Source: Flammeovirgaceae bacterium UBA6059
Lineage (GTDB): Bacteria; Bacteroidota; Bacteroidia; Cytophagales; Cyclobacteriaceae
Reading direction: 5' to 3'
Length of the DNA stretch: 64,000 nucleotides
Assembly (NCBI GenBank): GCA_002435755.1
Contig: DIYH01000018.1
Coordinates: 1-64,000 of the forward strand
The number at the start of each line of letters is the position of its first letter. The first letter of the stretch is position 1. Positions 53,940-61,587 of this stretch are shown piece after piece. The notes below the pieces were generated by a model. That model saw only the letters and a list, made by a program, of their open reading frames with translations, did not search any database and had not been told where the DNA came from. The position numbers were made by a program, and so were the translations under genes.

Positions 53940-54949
53940 CAAACTTTCATATCTGTATAGTCCCCTACACTCAGGTCTCGGGGAGACATCTTAACGGAAA
54001 CGAAATTCCCAACCATTGAGTTTTCCAGGTTTACATGATCCAAGCGGCTGTTGCTTTGCACTATACTGTTCTCGATTCTCGAGTTGGCTATAGTGCAGCC
54101 ATTACCTATGGAAACGTGGGGCCCCACCACCGTATTTTTTAAGACTACATCTTTACCAATAAAAACAGGAGGAATAATTATACTGTTCTCTGAAGTAAGG
54201 GATTTATCGACCAATTCGCCGCGATCGAGGAACTCCAGATATCGCTTGTTCGAATCAACAGTTGCATTTTTGTTGCCACAATCTAACCAATCAGTCACCT
54301 CACCAGGCTGGAAGCGTACTCCTTTGGATTTAAGGTTGTCCAGCACAGTAGTCAGTTGATACTCTCCCCCGGCCATGATATTGTTATCGATCACGTCAGC
54401 AATCTCTTCTTTAAGTTGACTTCCGTTTTTAAAATAATAGATACCAATAATCGCCAGGTCAGAAACAAAAGTGGAAGGCTTTTCCACAAAATCAATGATG
54501 CTACCTTCTTGATCCAGCTTCACTACCCCAAAAGCCGAAGGGTCATCCACTTTTTTGACCCAAACAATACCATCTTGGGATACATCCAGTTTGAAGTCTG
54601 CTCTAAACAACGTATCAGCGAAAGCAACAATGACATTATCAGTCATGATAGATTTAGCACAGTATACTGCATGTGCTGTCCCTAGCGCCTCTTCCTGATA
54701 GAAAATATGGCCTTGTGCCCTCACGGATTGCGCTACCTCCAACAAATGCTCCTCAACTTGTTCACCGAATTGACCAGTTACAAAGCCGATGTGATCAATC
54801 TTCTCATTACAAACTGCGGCAATATCCTCCACTAGTCGTTGTACGATAGGCTTCCCTGCAATAGGCACCAATGGCTTAGGTACAGTCAAAGTATGCGGTC
54901 TGAGACGTTTGCCCATTCCGGCCATTGGTACTATAATGTTCAATCCCAT
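53939..54949 (-). CDS. Sugar-phosphate nucleotidyltransferase with left-handed beta-helix
   Basis: A 336-residue enzyme. The catalytic domain starts NIIVPMAGMGKRLRPHTLTVPKPLVPIAGKP, the GxGxRLxPxT and PKP signature of NTP:sugar-1-phosphate transferases. A C-terminal hexapeptide-repeat helix (IIPPVFIGKDVVLKNTVVGPHVSIGNGC) follows. It could make dTDP-glucose, UDP-glucose or GDP-mannose; the sequence alone does not decide. It leads the TPR-DUF4292-EnvC run. Confidence 0.85.
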   Translation of the reverse strand: MGLNIIVPMAGMGKRLRPHTLTVPKPLVPIAGKPIVQRLVEDIAAVCNEKIDHIGFVTGQFGEQVEEHLLEVAQSVRAQGHIFYQEEALGTAHAVYCAKSIMTDNVIVAFADTLFRADFKLDVSQDGIVWVKKVDDPSAFGVVKLDQEGSIIDFVEKPSTFVSDLAIIGIYYFKNGSQLKEEIADVIDNNIMAGGEYQLTTVLDNLKSKGVRFQPGEVTDWLDCGNKNATVDSNKRYLEFLDRGELVDKSLTSENSIIIPPVFIGKDVVLKNTVVGPHVSIGNGCTIANSRIENSIVQSNSRLDHVNLENSMVGNFVSVKMSPRDLSVGDYTDMKV

Positions 54950-55032
54950 ATGTTGTATGATAAGTCAGACTAAGTCATTGAATATATCAAGACAAAATCT
55001 GATTGCTAGATTTTTTAGGCTGGCAAAAATAA

Positions 55033-56505
55033 CTATTTGATACTTAACTTCTTGAATTCAAAATAATATACTCCAATAGCTAATGAAATCAAGATCAAGC
55101 CATTCGTAAATGTTTGTATCCACAGATTAGGCCATGAAATCATCTCATATCCTGTGATAATTAATGCCACTCCAACTATATAGGCAAGTGCCTTGCCCAC
55201 TTTGTAAGGTACTGGATACACCCGTGCTCCCCAGACATAGCTTATGGTGGTCATCGTAGCATAAGACAACACTGTTACCATAGCACTACCCATGTAGCCC
55301 AAAATGGGGATCAGGAGCCAGTTAAATACAAGCGTAATTAACGCGCCAACTACTGAAATAATCGCACCGTACCGCGTATTATCAGTCAGCTTATACCATA
55401 GAGAGAGGTTGTAATAAATACCTAAAAACAGGCTCCCCATTAACAAGAATGGCACAACAGACAAACCTTCATGATAGGCAGGATTACGCAGAAATACAGC
55501 CGCCAGTAGCTCAAGGTTTATACAGACGGCAACAAAAACCAAAGCGCCAAAAACAATGAACTTATCTGTAATCTGACTGAATAGTTTAGGCGAATTCTTA
55601 TCAGATGCTTGATTGAAGAAAAATGGCTCGGCTGCATACCGAAAGGCCTGAATACCTAAATTCATGAAGATGGAAAGCTTGTAACAAGCTCCAAATATTC
55701 CCAATGCATCCAGTTTGGTCTGATTAGCATAGAAGCCTTCAGGAAGCAAATATTTAAGCATGGCCCTTGACAGCATCTCATTAGTAACGGCGGCAAAGCC
55801 AATGATGAGCATTGGCCAACCATAAACCAGAAGCTCTCTTAGCAAAGGCTTACTAAGAGTAAGCTTCACATGACTCAACTCTTTCCAAAGCATGGGTACC
55901 AAAGCTCCATTGGCTATGAGGTTAGCAAGAAAAACATAGCCTACACCAATTGAGGAAGAATACACCAACCCAAGGGGTTGAGTATCAAGACTGGGCAGGG
56001 CCAATAAGAAGAAAAGGTTGAAGAGAATATTCAGGCTGACATTGGCGAGCTTCACAATCGCGAACTTTTTAGCCTTACCTCTTATCCTAAGATGGGCAAA
56101 TGGAATGGCGACCACACCATCTATCGCCATTATTGCTGATAACCAATAAATATATAGCTCCTGTCCCGGGTACTCGAGTATATTGACAATGATGGTAGCA
56201 TTCAGAGCTAGTGCACCAGACATTAAAAGAGCGACTATTGCAATAAAGAGGATAGCACTACTGAAGTACTCTTGCTCTCGGTCAGAATGCTTGCTTGCAA
56301 AGCGGAAATAGGCCGTTTCAAGTCCGAAAACGTATAGGATATTAAGAAATGCTACATAGGCGTAAAGCTCGGTGACTATACCATATTCACCTGGGAGGAA
56401 AACAGAAGTATATAGAGGGACCAGTAAGTAATTAAGCAAGCGGCCGGCAACCGAACTTAGGCCATAGATAGCCGTGTCACTGGCCAGTTTTTTGAGTTGA
56501 CTCAA
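55033..56505 (-). CDS. Polysaccharide/O-antigen flippase (Wzx-like, MATE/MOP superfamily)
   Basis: A 490-residue membrane protein with about fourteen predicted transmembrane segments and the N-terminal LASDTAIYGLSSVAGRLLNYLLVPLYTSVF typical of polysaccharide synthesis exporters. It probably flips lipid-linked glycan units across the inner membrane. The start is TTG at 56503-56505, the only good start; it lies 12 bases after the echA stop and in the same frame. Confidence 0.88.
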   Translation of the reverse strand: MSQLKKLASDTAIYGLSSVAGRLLNYLLVPLYTSVFLPGEYGIVTELYAYVAFLNILYVFGLETAYFRFASKHSDREQEYFSSAILFIAIVALLMSGALALNATIIVNILEYPGQELYIYWLSAIMAIDGVVAIPFAHLRIRGKAKKFAIVKLANVSLNILFNLFFLLALPSLDTQPLGLVYSSSIGVGYVFLANLIANGALVPMLWKELSHVKLTLSKPLLRELLVYGWPMLIIGFAAVTNEMLSRAMLKYLLPEGFYANQTKLDALGIFGACYKLSIFMNLGIQAFRYAAEPFFFNQASDKNSPKLFSQITDKFIVFGALVFVAVCINLELLAAVFLRNPAYHEGLSVVPFLLMGSLFLGIYYNLSLWYKLTDNTRYGAIISVVGALITLVFNWLLIPILGYMGSAMVTVLSYATMTTISYVWGARVYPVPYKVGKALAYIVGVALIITGYEMISWPNLWIQTFTNGLILISLAIGVYYFEFKKLSIK

Positions 56506-56517
56506 ATAATCATTTGT

Positions 56518-57303
56518 TTATTGGCCTTTGAAGTTGGCCTTACGCTTTTCAACAAATGCTGCGGCCCCTTCTTTGAAGTCCTCAGTACCACAGCAGCGTG
56601 CAAAGGCATTGGCCTCAGTCTGATAGCCATTTTCTTCCTTATTGTAAACTGCATTGACACAGTCCACAACCAACCCTATAGCTATTGGTGCCTTACCAGC
56701 AATTTTAGCGAGCATCTCATGTGCCTTCTCCAGAAGTGTCGCTTTATCAAGAAAGACATGATTGACCAATCCCAGCTCTCTGGCTTCTTCAGCATTGATC
56801 ATATCAGCGGTCATCATCAGTTCGAGTGCTTTCCCTTTACCCACCAATTGCGTAAGTCGTTGAGTTCCACCGTATCCGGGAATAATCCCCAAATTCACTT
56901 CAGGCTGTCCAAATTTTGCGTTGGCGCTTGCCAACCTCATATGACACGCCATTGCCAGCTCACAACCACCACCTAGCGCAAAACCATTCACAGCAGCAAT
57001 CACAGGTGCATGACAGTTCTCTATAAGGTCAAAGATCTCCTGACCACTTTCTGAGAACTTACGACCATTCACATCATTAACCTCGGCAAACTCTTTGATG
57101 TCGGCACCTGCCACAAAAGCCTTTTCACCAGCACCTGTAAGAATTACACCTTTGATGTCTTTATCATCATAAATCGATTGAAAGGTTTCTTTCAATTCGG
57201 AGAGTGTATCATGATTTAGAGCGTTGAGTTGGCTTTCACGATCGATAGTAATCGTAAGGATACCATCCTGAAGCGACAGGGTAAGGTTTTTGAGGTCACT
57301 CAT
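56518..57303 (-). CDS. Enoyl-CoA hydratase/isomerase
   Basis: A 261-residue crotonase-fold enzyme. The oxyanion-hole segments are AFVAGADIKEFAE and FALGGGCELAMACHMRLAS; a glutamate follows in FGQPEVNLGIIPGYGGTQRL, as in true enoyl-CoA hydratases. It should hydrate trans-2-enoyl-CoA in fatty-acid or amino-acid breakdown. No other beta-oxidation gene is adjacent. It has a good promoter with an operator-like palindrome between the boxes. Confidence 0.9.
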   Translation of the reverse strand: MSDLKNLTLSLQDGILTITIDRESQLNALNHDTLSELKETFQSIYDDKDIKGVILTGAGEKAFVAGADIKEFAEVNDVNGRKFSESGQEIFDLIENCHAPVIAAVNGFALGGGCELAMACHMRLASANAKFGQPEVNLGIIPGYGGTQRLTQLVGKGKALELMMTADMINAEEARELGLVNHVFLDKATLLEKAHEMLAKIAGKAPIAIGLVVDCVNAVYNKEENGYQTEANAFARCCGTEDFKEGAAAFVEKRKANFKGQ

Positions 57304-57326
57304 ACTTACTTAGCTGATTCCAGGTT

Positions 57327-57358
57327 CAAGTATATCTATTATTAGCACGCTAATCAAA
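57327..57358 (-). promoter_or_regulatory. echA promoter with operator-like palindrome
   Basis: On the minus strand TTTG (57355-57358) and TATACTTG (57327-57334, one mismatch to TAnnTTTG) are 20 bases apart. The 14-bp palindrome ATTAGC-GT-GCTAAT (57341-57354) lies directly beside the TTTG, a usual position for a repressor site. The ATG follows 23 bases after the -7 box. The rest of the 188-bp divergent spacer shows nothing else apart from the cargo-gene -7 box. Confidence 0.55.
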
Positions 57359-57479
57359 CCAAATCGTCAAAATGGACGCTCTTGAAGGCAGAAATGAAGC
57401 TTATCGCCAAGAATCCACTGTTAATCGAAAACAAGAGGTCACCTATCTATTAGCCTGCCTAACACTTGATATTTATAAC

Positions 57480-57487
57480 TAGCTTTG
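57480..57487 (+). promoter_or_regulatory. -7 box immediately before the T9SS cargo gene
   Basis: TAGCTTTG matches TAnnTTTG and ends 4 bases before the ATG at 57492, so transcription would start at about the ATG. No good TTTG was found 19-20 bases upstream. Confidence 0.45.
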
Positions 57488-57491
57488 CTTT

Positions 57492-58643
57492 ATGAGATTG
57501 GGAATCGTATTATTTTCATTTTCCTTTTTTTCTCACATCGCTCTTGCACAGTTCGAGACTGTCAATGATGACGTGACCAAACTAAGGGTCTGGAACGATG
57601 CTGCTAATTGGCGAAGTGACGCTGGTTTTGCAGGTCAGCCAGGGGGTACATTACCCAATGTAGATGCTAATAGTGAAAGCATCACTATACGAGGATATGT
57701 GACAAGAACAGGCAATTTAACATTGGGCAATGATGGAAATGATCCTGGACAAAATTTCACAGTAGTAGATACACTGATCGTTTATGGTGATGTTGATTTT
57801 GAGAATAACTCACTGGACCTGGTAGTGAGTGGAGTAATGATAGTTTTTGGGCAGATGCTCATCAAGAATCAGATTGATGTAGGAAATGGAGGTATTCTGT
57901 ACGTTCGGGATAACTTTACTTTTTCAGGAGGACAAGGCGATTATTCTAATACTGGAGGAGGTGAGCTGTATGTAGGAGGAACGCTGAGTGGAGATGGTGC
58001 ACCGCCTGCATCAGAAGACTTAGACCTAAGTACTTTAGACAATAATGGTAACGATGGAGACCAGGAACTCTTCAATTTTATAACTGATGGGGGTGGTGAC
58101 GGAATTCTCCCAGTGGAACTCCTCTTCTTCAACGGTTTTGAGGGAAATAATGGGACAGTCGAATTATCATGGGCAACTGCTACAGAGGAAAACTTCGAAT
58201 ACTTTGAGATAGCCCATTCGTTAGACGGTAAAAATTTTAATGTCATCGCAACGGTACCCGGCAATGGCAACACCACTACAAGACACGACTACAGTTATAT
58301 TCATGTTGCTGCTTACAGCGGGCTGAATTATTACCAACTCAAGTCAGTGGATTATGATGGATATACAGAGATCTTTCCTTTGGTAGCAGTCCAACTCAAT
58401 CGGCAACTTGACCCTCAGATATTCCCAAATCCTAGCACAGGCGATCTGCTCCACTTCAGTGGCTTGGATGCCCTCAATCCATTCTCGGTAGAGATAGTCT
58501 CACTCAATGGTCAACGTCACTTCTTTCAGGAAGCTATTCTGGATAACAGGCTCAGACTTAATCCCGCATTGAGCCCTGGACTCTACATTGTCAACATCTC
58601 TGTTGGAAAAGAGCATTTTTCTCAAAGACTGCTGATCAAATAA
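57492..58643 (+). CDS. Secreted protein with T9SS type A sorting domain
   Basis: A 383-residue protein with a signal peptide (MRLGIVLFSFSFFSHIALAQ), a beta-rich, Gly/Asn-rich middle region that looks like a beta-helix (repeated short strands such as TLIVYGDVDF, GILYVRDNFTF, GELYVGGTL), a linker with LPVELLFFNGFEGNNGTVELSW, and a C-terminal type A sorting domain (IFPNPSTGDLLHF ... GLYIVNISVG). It should be exported through SprA and processed by PorU. No catalytic domain was recognised. Confidence 0.9.
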   Translation: MRLGIVLFSFSFFSHIALAQFETVNDDVTKLRVWNDAANWRSDAGFAGQPGGTLPNVDANSESITIRGYVTRTGNLTLGNDGNDPGQNFTVVDTLIVYGDVDFENNSLDLVVSGVMIVFGQMLIKNQIDVGNGGILYVRDNFTFSGGQGDYSNTGGGELYVGGTLSGDGAPPASEDLDLSTLDNNGNDGDQELFNFITDGGGDGILPVELLFFNGFEGNNGTVELSWATATEENFEYFEIAHSLDGKNFNVIATVPGNGNTTTRHDYSYIHVAAYSGLNYYQLKSVDYDGYTEIFPLVAVQLNRQLDPQIFPNPSTGDLLHFSGLDALNPFSVEIVSLNGQRHFFQEAILDNRLRLNPALSPGLYIVNISVGKEHFSQRLLIK

Positions 58644-58703
58644 GCTGTAGGTCAGTAAGTTGGTTTTACTTTAAGTCTCTTTAGGCCACTGATCAAAACT
58701 CTT

Positions 58704-58734
58704 TTTGTGTCACCGCAACAAAATTCTACTTTTG
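58704..58734 (+). promoter_or_regulatory. icd promoter (Bacteroidota type)
   Basis: TTTG at 58704-58707 and TACTTTTG at 58727-58734 are 19 bases apart, an exact match to the TTTG/TAnnTTTG consensus. Transcription should begin about 58739, giving a leader of roughly 28 nt before the ATG at 58767. This rules out the longer frame that begins within the -33 box. Confidence 0.75.
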
Positions 58735-58766
58735 CGGTTAATAGTATTACTATCATCATAACGAGC

Positions 58767-60218
58767 ATGACGAATAAAAAGAAAATCACAGTAGCACATG
58801 GTGACGGCATAGGCCCGGAGATCATGAATGCAACACTCAGGATACTAGAGGCTGCTAACGCTCCTATTGAGCCTGAAATCATCGAGATCGGTGAAAAAGT
58901 CTATAAAAGTGGAGAGACGTCTGGTATCGCATCAGAGTCATGGAACTCGCTCAGAGATACTAAGGTCTTTTTGAAGGCACCTATCACTACACCACAAGGT
59001 GGAGGCTACAAGAGTCTTAACGTAACCATCCGTAAAACATTAGGACTCTTCGCTAATGTTCGTCCTGTGAATTCTTTACACCCTTTCATTGTGACCAAAC
59101 ATCCAAAAATGGACGTAGTGATCATAAGAGAAAATGAAGAAGATCTATATGCCGGTATCGAGCACCAACAAACTCCAGAGGTGGTGCAATGCCTCAAGCT
59201 GATCACCCGCCCTGGTTGTGAAAAAATCGTACGATATGCCTTTGAATATGCCAAAGCACATGGTCGTAAGAAGGTGACATGCTTCTCTAAGGACAATATC
59301 ATGAAACTCACAGATGGCTTGTTCCATAAGGTATTTAAAGAGATCGGCCAGGAGTATCCTGAGATTGAGCAAGAGCACATGATCATAGATATTGCATCCG
59401 CTGTATTGGCTGATCAGCCAGAGCGACTCGATGTAGTGGTCACTCTTAATCTTTACGGTGATATCGTCAGCGATATTGCAGCACAGATTTCAGGCTCTGT
59501 TGGCTTGGGTGGCTCAGCTAACATCGGAGAAAACTGCGCGATGTTTGAGGCCATACATGGATCTGCACCTGACATTGCTGGTAAAAGCATCGCCAACCCA
59601 TCAGGTCTCATCAATGCAGCAGTAATGATGCTCATGCACATCAATGAACCAAAAGTGGCAACACTCATTAAGAATGCTCTGTTGGCAACTTTGGAGGATG
59701 GCATCCATACTGCAGATATCTATCGAGAAGAAAAAAGCAGGATGAAAGCAACAACCCAGCAGTTTACGGATGCGATCATCGAAAGACTCGGTCAGCGACC
59801 TTCACAGTTGCAGGCTGTTGATTACAAGGAATCTTCCCAACTGCAGACCGCAGTAAAGGATAGCAAGCAGCCTAAGGCTCAAAAGACATTGGTTGGCGTT
59901 GATGTATTCATTGACTGGGACGATGCTACCAGAAATCCAGAAGTAATTGGCAAGAAACTGGAATCCATAGGTGGCAATGGTCTCAAACTCAAAATGATCA
60001 CCAACAGGGGTGTAAAGGTCTATCCTGAGGGAAAACCTGAGACTTTCTGCACCGATCATTGGAGATGTCGATTTGTCAATGATGGTGAAATGCTAACAAA
60101 TGCACAGATCATAGATCTACTTGGTAAAGTCCAGAGTAGTGACTTTGACTTTATCAAAACCGAAAATCTATACACATTTGATGGTGTGACTGGCTACTCG
60201 CTTGGTCAGGGAGAATAA
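58767..60218 (+). CDS. icd: NADP-dependent isocitrate dehydrogenase
   Basis: A 483-residue TCA-cycle enzyme making 2-oxoglutarate from isocitrate. The motifs are VAHGDGIGPEIM at the N-terminus, NVTIRKTLGLFANVRPV, RENEEDLYAGIEH and the metal-site NLYGDIVSDIAAQISGSVGLGGSANIG, then AMFEAIHGSAPDIAGK. The last ~130 residues are an extra C-terminal domain like that of Thermus-type isocitrate dehydrogenase (~490 residues). NADP rather than NAD use is inferred. It ends at a strong terminator. Confidence 0.93.
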   Translation: MTNKKKITVAHGDGIGPEIMNATLRILEAANAPIEPEIIEIGEKVYKSGETSGIASESWNSLRDTKVFLKAPITTPQGGGYKSLNVTIRKTLGLFANVRPVNSLHPFIVTKHPKMDVVIIRENEEDLYAGIEHQQTPEVVQCLKLITRPGCEKIVRYAFEYAKAHGRKKVTCFSKDNIMKLTDGLFHKVFKEIGQEYPEIEQEHMIIDIASAVLADQPERLDVVVTLNLYGDIVSDIAAQISGSVGLGGSANIGENCAMFEAIHGSAPDIAGKSIANPSGLINAAVMMLMHINEPKVATLIKNALLATLEDGIHTADIYREEKSRMKATTQQFTDAIIERLGQRPSQLQAVDYKESSQLQTAVKDSKQPKAQKTLVGVDVFIDWDDATRNPEVIGKKLESIGGNGLKLKMITNRGVKVYPEGKPETFCTDHWRCRFVNDGEMLTNAQIIDLLGKVQSSDFDFIKTENLYTFDGVTGYSLGQGE

Positions 60219-60244
60219 GAGCGAAACCAGCTATATAGAATACG

Positions 60245-60279
60245 ATAACTGCAAGTCAGGGGCTTGCAGTTATTTTTTT
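60245..60279 (+). terminator. Intrinsic terminator after icd
   Basis: ATAACTGCAAG/CTTGCAGTTAT (11 bp, loop of 7) is followed by seven T residues at 60273-60279. The right arm overlaps the last codons of the convergent tdh gene. Confidence 0.9.
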
Positions 60280-61214
60280 GCCCTTTTACTGAGTTGATGC
60301 ATGATCTCTTCTACCATCCTTTCAAGATTGTATGCTTCTTTCCAACCCCAGTCCTTTCTGGCAGGTGCATCATCCACTATCTGAGGCCATGAATCGGCTA
60401 TCGCTTGTCTAAAATCTGGTGCATACGAAATCGTGAATTCGGGAGCGAACTTCACTACTTCACGATAAATGTCCGATGGAGTGAAACTCATTGCTCCGAC
60501 GTTATAGCTGTTCCTTACCAGAATCAAATCCGGATCGGCGGTCATCAGCTCAACTGTCGCACGTATGGCATCATCCATATACATCATGGGTAGCATACTA
60601 TGTGCACCAAGGAAGCACTTAAAGTGTTGATTATCAGCGGCTTTAAAAAAGATGTCTACCGCGTAATCAGTCGTGCCACCTCCCGGCTTGGCTTTATATC
60701 CAATCAGCCCCGGATAACGCAAACTACGAACATCCACCCCAAACTTCTGATGATAGTATTCACACCATTTCTCTCCCGCTAGCTTGCTGATGCCATAGAC
60801 TGTATTGGGATTCATGATCGTACGCTGAGGAGTATTCACCTTAGGCGTATCAGGACCAAACACCGCAATAGAACTTGGCCAGTATATCTTCTGGATATGT
60901 CCTTCACGTGCCAGCTCCAGCACGTGCAGCAGGCTATTCATATTAAGGTCCCAGGCAAACAGCGGGTCACTCTCGCCCTTAGCAGAAAGAATAGCAGCAA
61001 GGTGATAGATGTCAGTAATTTGCTCTTTGGTGATAATATCAAAAAGGGCCTTTTTGTCAGTAGCGTCAAGCAGCTCAAAGCGTTGATCAGAATGACCATT
61101 ATTTTTCCGTACATCAGAGGCTATTACACGGTCCTCTCCGTGCAAACGTCGCAATTCAGCCGTAAGCTCCGACCCCAGCTGGCCATTCGCCCCGATCACT
61201 AAGACTTTTGTCAT
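60270..61214 (-). CDS. tdh: L-threonine 3-dehydrogenase, SDR (epimerase-like) type
   Basis: A 314-residue extended SDR. The NAD motif is VIGANGQLGSEL, and the catalytic YxxxK is YGISK, preceded by the SS-A motif (WPSSIAVFG). The family is annotated as UDP-glucose 4-epimerase-like, but the short form with SLRYPGLIGYKAKPGGGTTDYAVDIF is the threonine-dehydrogenase type known from Bacteroidota and Cupriavidus. It oxidises threonine to 2-amino-3-ketobutyrate, the substrate of the Kbl enzyme encoded on the other side of the divergent spacer, which supports the assignment. Confidence 0.88.
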   Translation of the reverse strand: MTKVLVIGANGQLGSELTAELRRLHGEDRVIASDVRKNNGHSDQRFELLDATDKKALFDIITKEQITDIYHLAAILSAKGESDPLFAWDLNMNSLLHVLELAREGHIQKIYWPSSIAVFGPDTPKVNTPQRTIMNPNTVYGISKLAGEKWCEYYHQKFGVDVRSLRYPGLIGYKAKPGGGTTDYAVDIFFKAADNQHFKCFLGAHSMLPMMYMDDAIRATVELMTADPDLILVRNSYNVGAMSFTPSDIYREVVKFAPEFTISYAPDFRQAIADSWPQIVDDAPARKDWGWKEAYNLERMVEEIMHQLSKRAKK

Positions 61215-61234
61215 GGGTAGTGTTGTTTAGGCGG

Positions 61235-61264
61235 CAAAGATAGACACTTCACCCAGCTACCAAT
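61235..61264 (-). promoter_or_regulatory. Candidate tdh promoter
   Basis: On the minus strand TATCTTTG (61235-61242) matches TAnnTTTG, with ATTG (61261-61264) 18 bases upstream as a -33 candidate. The leader would be about 17 nt. The -33 box overlaps the inverted repeat at 61263. Confidence 0.55.
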
Positions 61265-61289
61265 GACCACAAATCAAAACTATGGTCAT
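61263..61289. promoter_or_regulatory. Operator-like inverted repeat between divergent tdh and orf83-kbl promoters
   Basis: ATGACCA (61263-61269) and TGGTCAT (61283-61289) are perfect complements 13 bases apart, at the midpoint between the two -33 candidates (61261-61264 on the minus strand, 61295-61298 on the plus strand). The half-sites are 20 bases apart start to start, two helical turns, as for a dimeric regulator. Confidence 0.5.
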
Positions 61290-61294
61290 CCATA

Positions 61295-61326
61295 TTTCAG
61301 TACCCATGGACACCATCATATATTTG
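61295..61326 (+). promoter_or_regulatory. Candidate promoter of orf83-kbl
   Basis: TTTC (61295-61298, one mismatch to TTTG) and TATATTTG (61319-61326) are 20 bases apart. The -7 box ends 4 bases before the ATG at 61331, so the mRNA would be leaderless. Confidence 0.5.
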
Positions 61327-61330
61327 CGTT

Positions 61331-61582
61331 ATGGATTTCGAGGAGTATCTCATTCAGAAGAAAATCAGCAGTGATCTTTTTGCTAAAGGAGATCCAGTCC
61401 GATTCGGCGAATTTCAGAAGCTTTTCGATCAAATGCACCCGAATAGCTTTACAGCTCAGAAGCTTTTCCTGATCAATGAGATAAGAAGAAAGTTCCCGAT
61501 AGGTAAAGAGGCAACTCCCTCCGGTGATACCATCAAGAAAGTTAAACCTCGTCCTAAAATGATAATCCCCAAAAAGAAATAA
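61331..61582 (+). CDS. Small conserved-looking hypothetical protein upstream of kbl
   Basis: An 83-residue soluble basic protein: a helical N-terminal part (FEEYLIQKKI, FGEFQKLFDQM, LINEIRRKF) and a Lys/Pro-rich tail ending KKK. No known domain was recognised. It starts 4 bases after a -7 box and ends 5 bases before kbl, so it is almost certainly co-transcribed with kbl and may be a partner or regulator of threonine breakdown, though nothing in the sequence proves that. Confidence 0.75.
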   Translation: MDFEEYLIQKKISSDLFAKGDPVRFGEFQKLFDQMHPNSFTAQKLFLINEIRRKFPIGKEATPSGDTIKKVKPRPKMIIPKKK

Positions 61583-61587
61583 ACAGC

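Noticed and set aside
58707..58766. Longer icd frame from GTG at 58707
   Set aside because: It begins inside the -33 box and covers the promoter.
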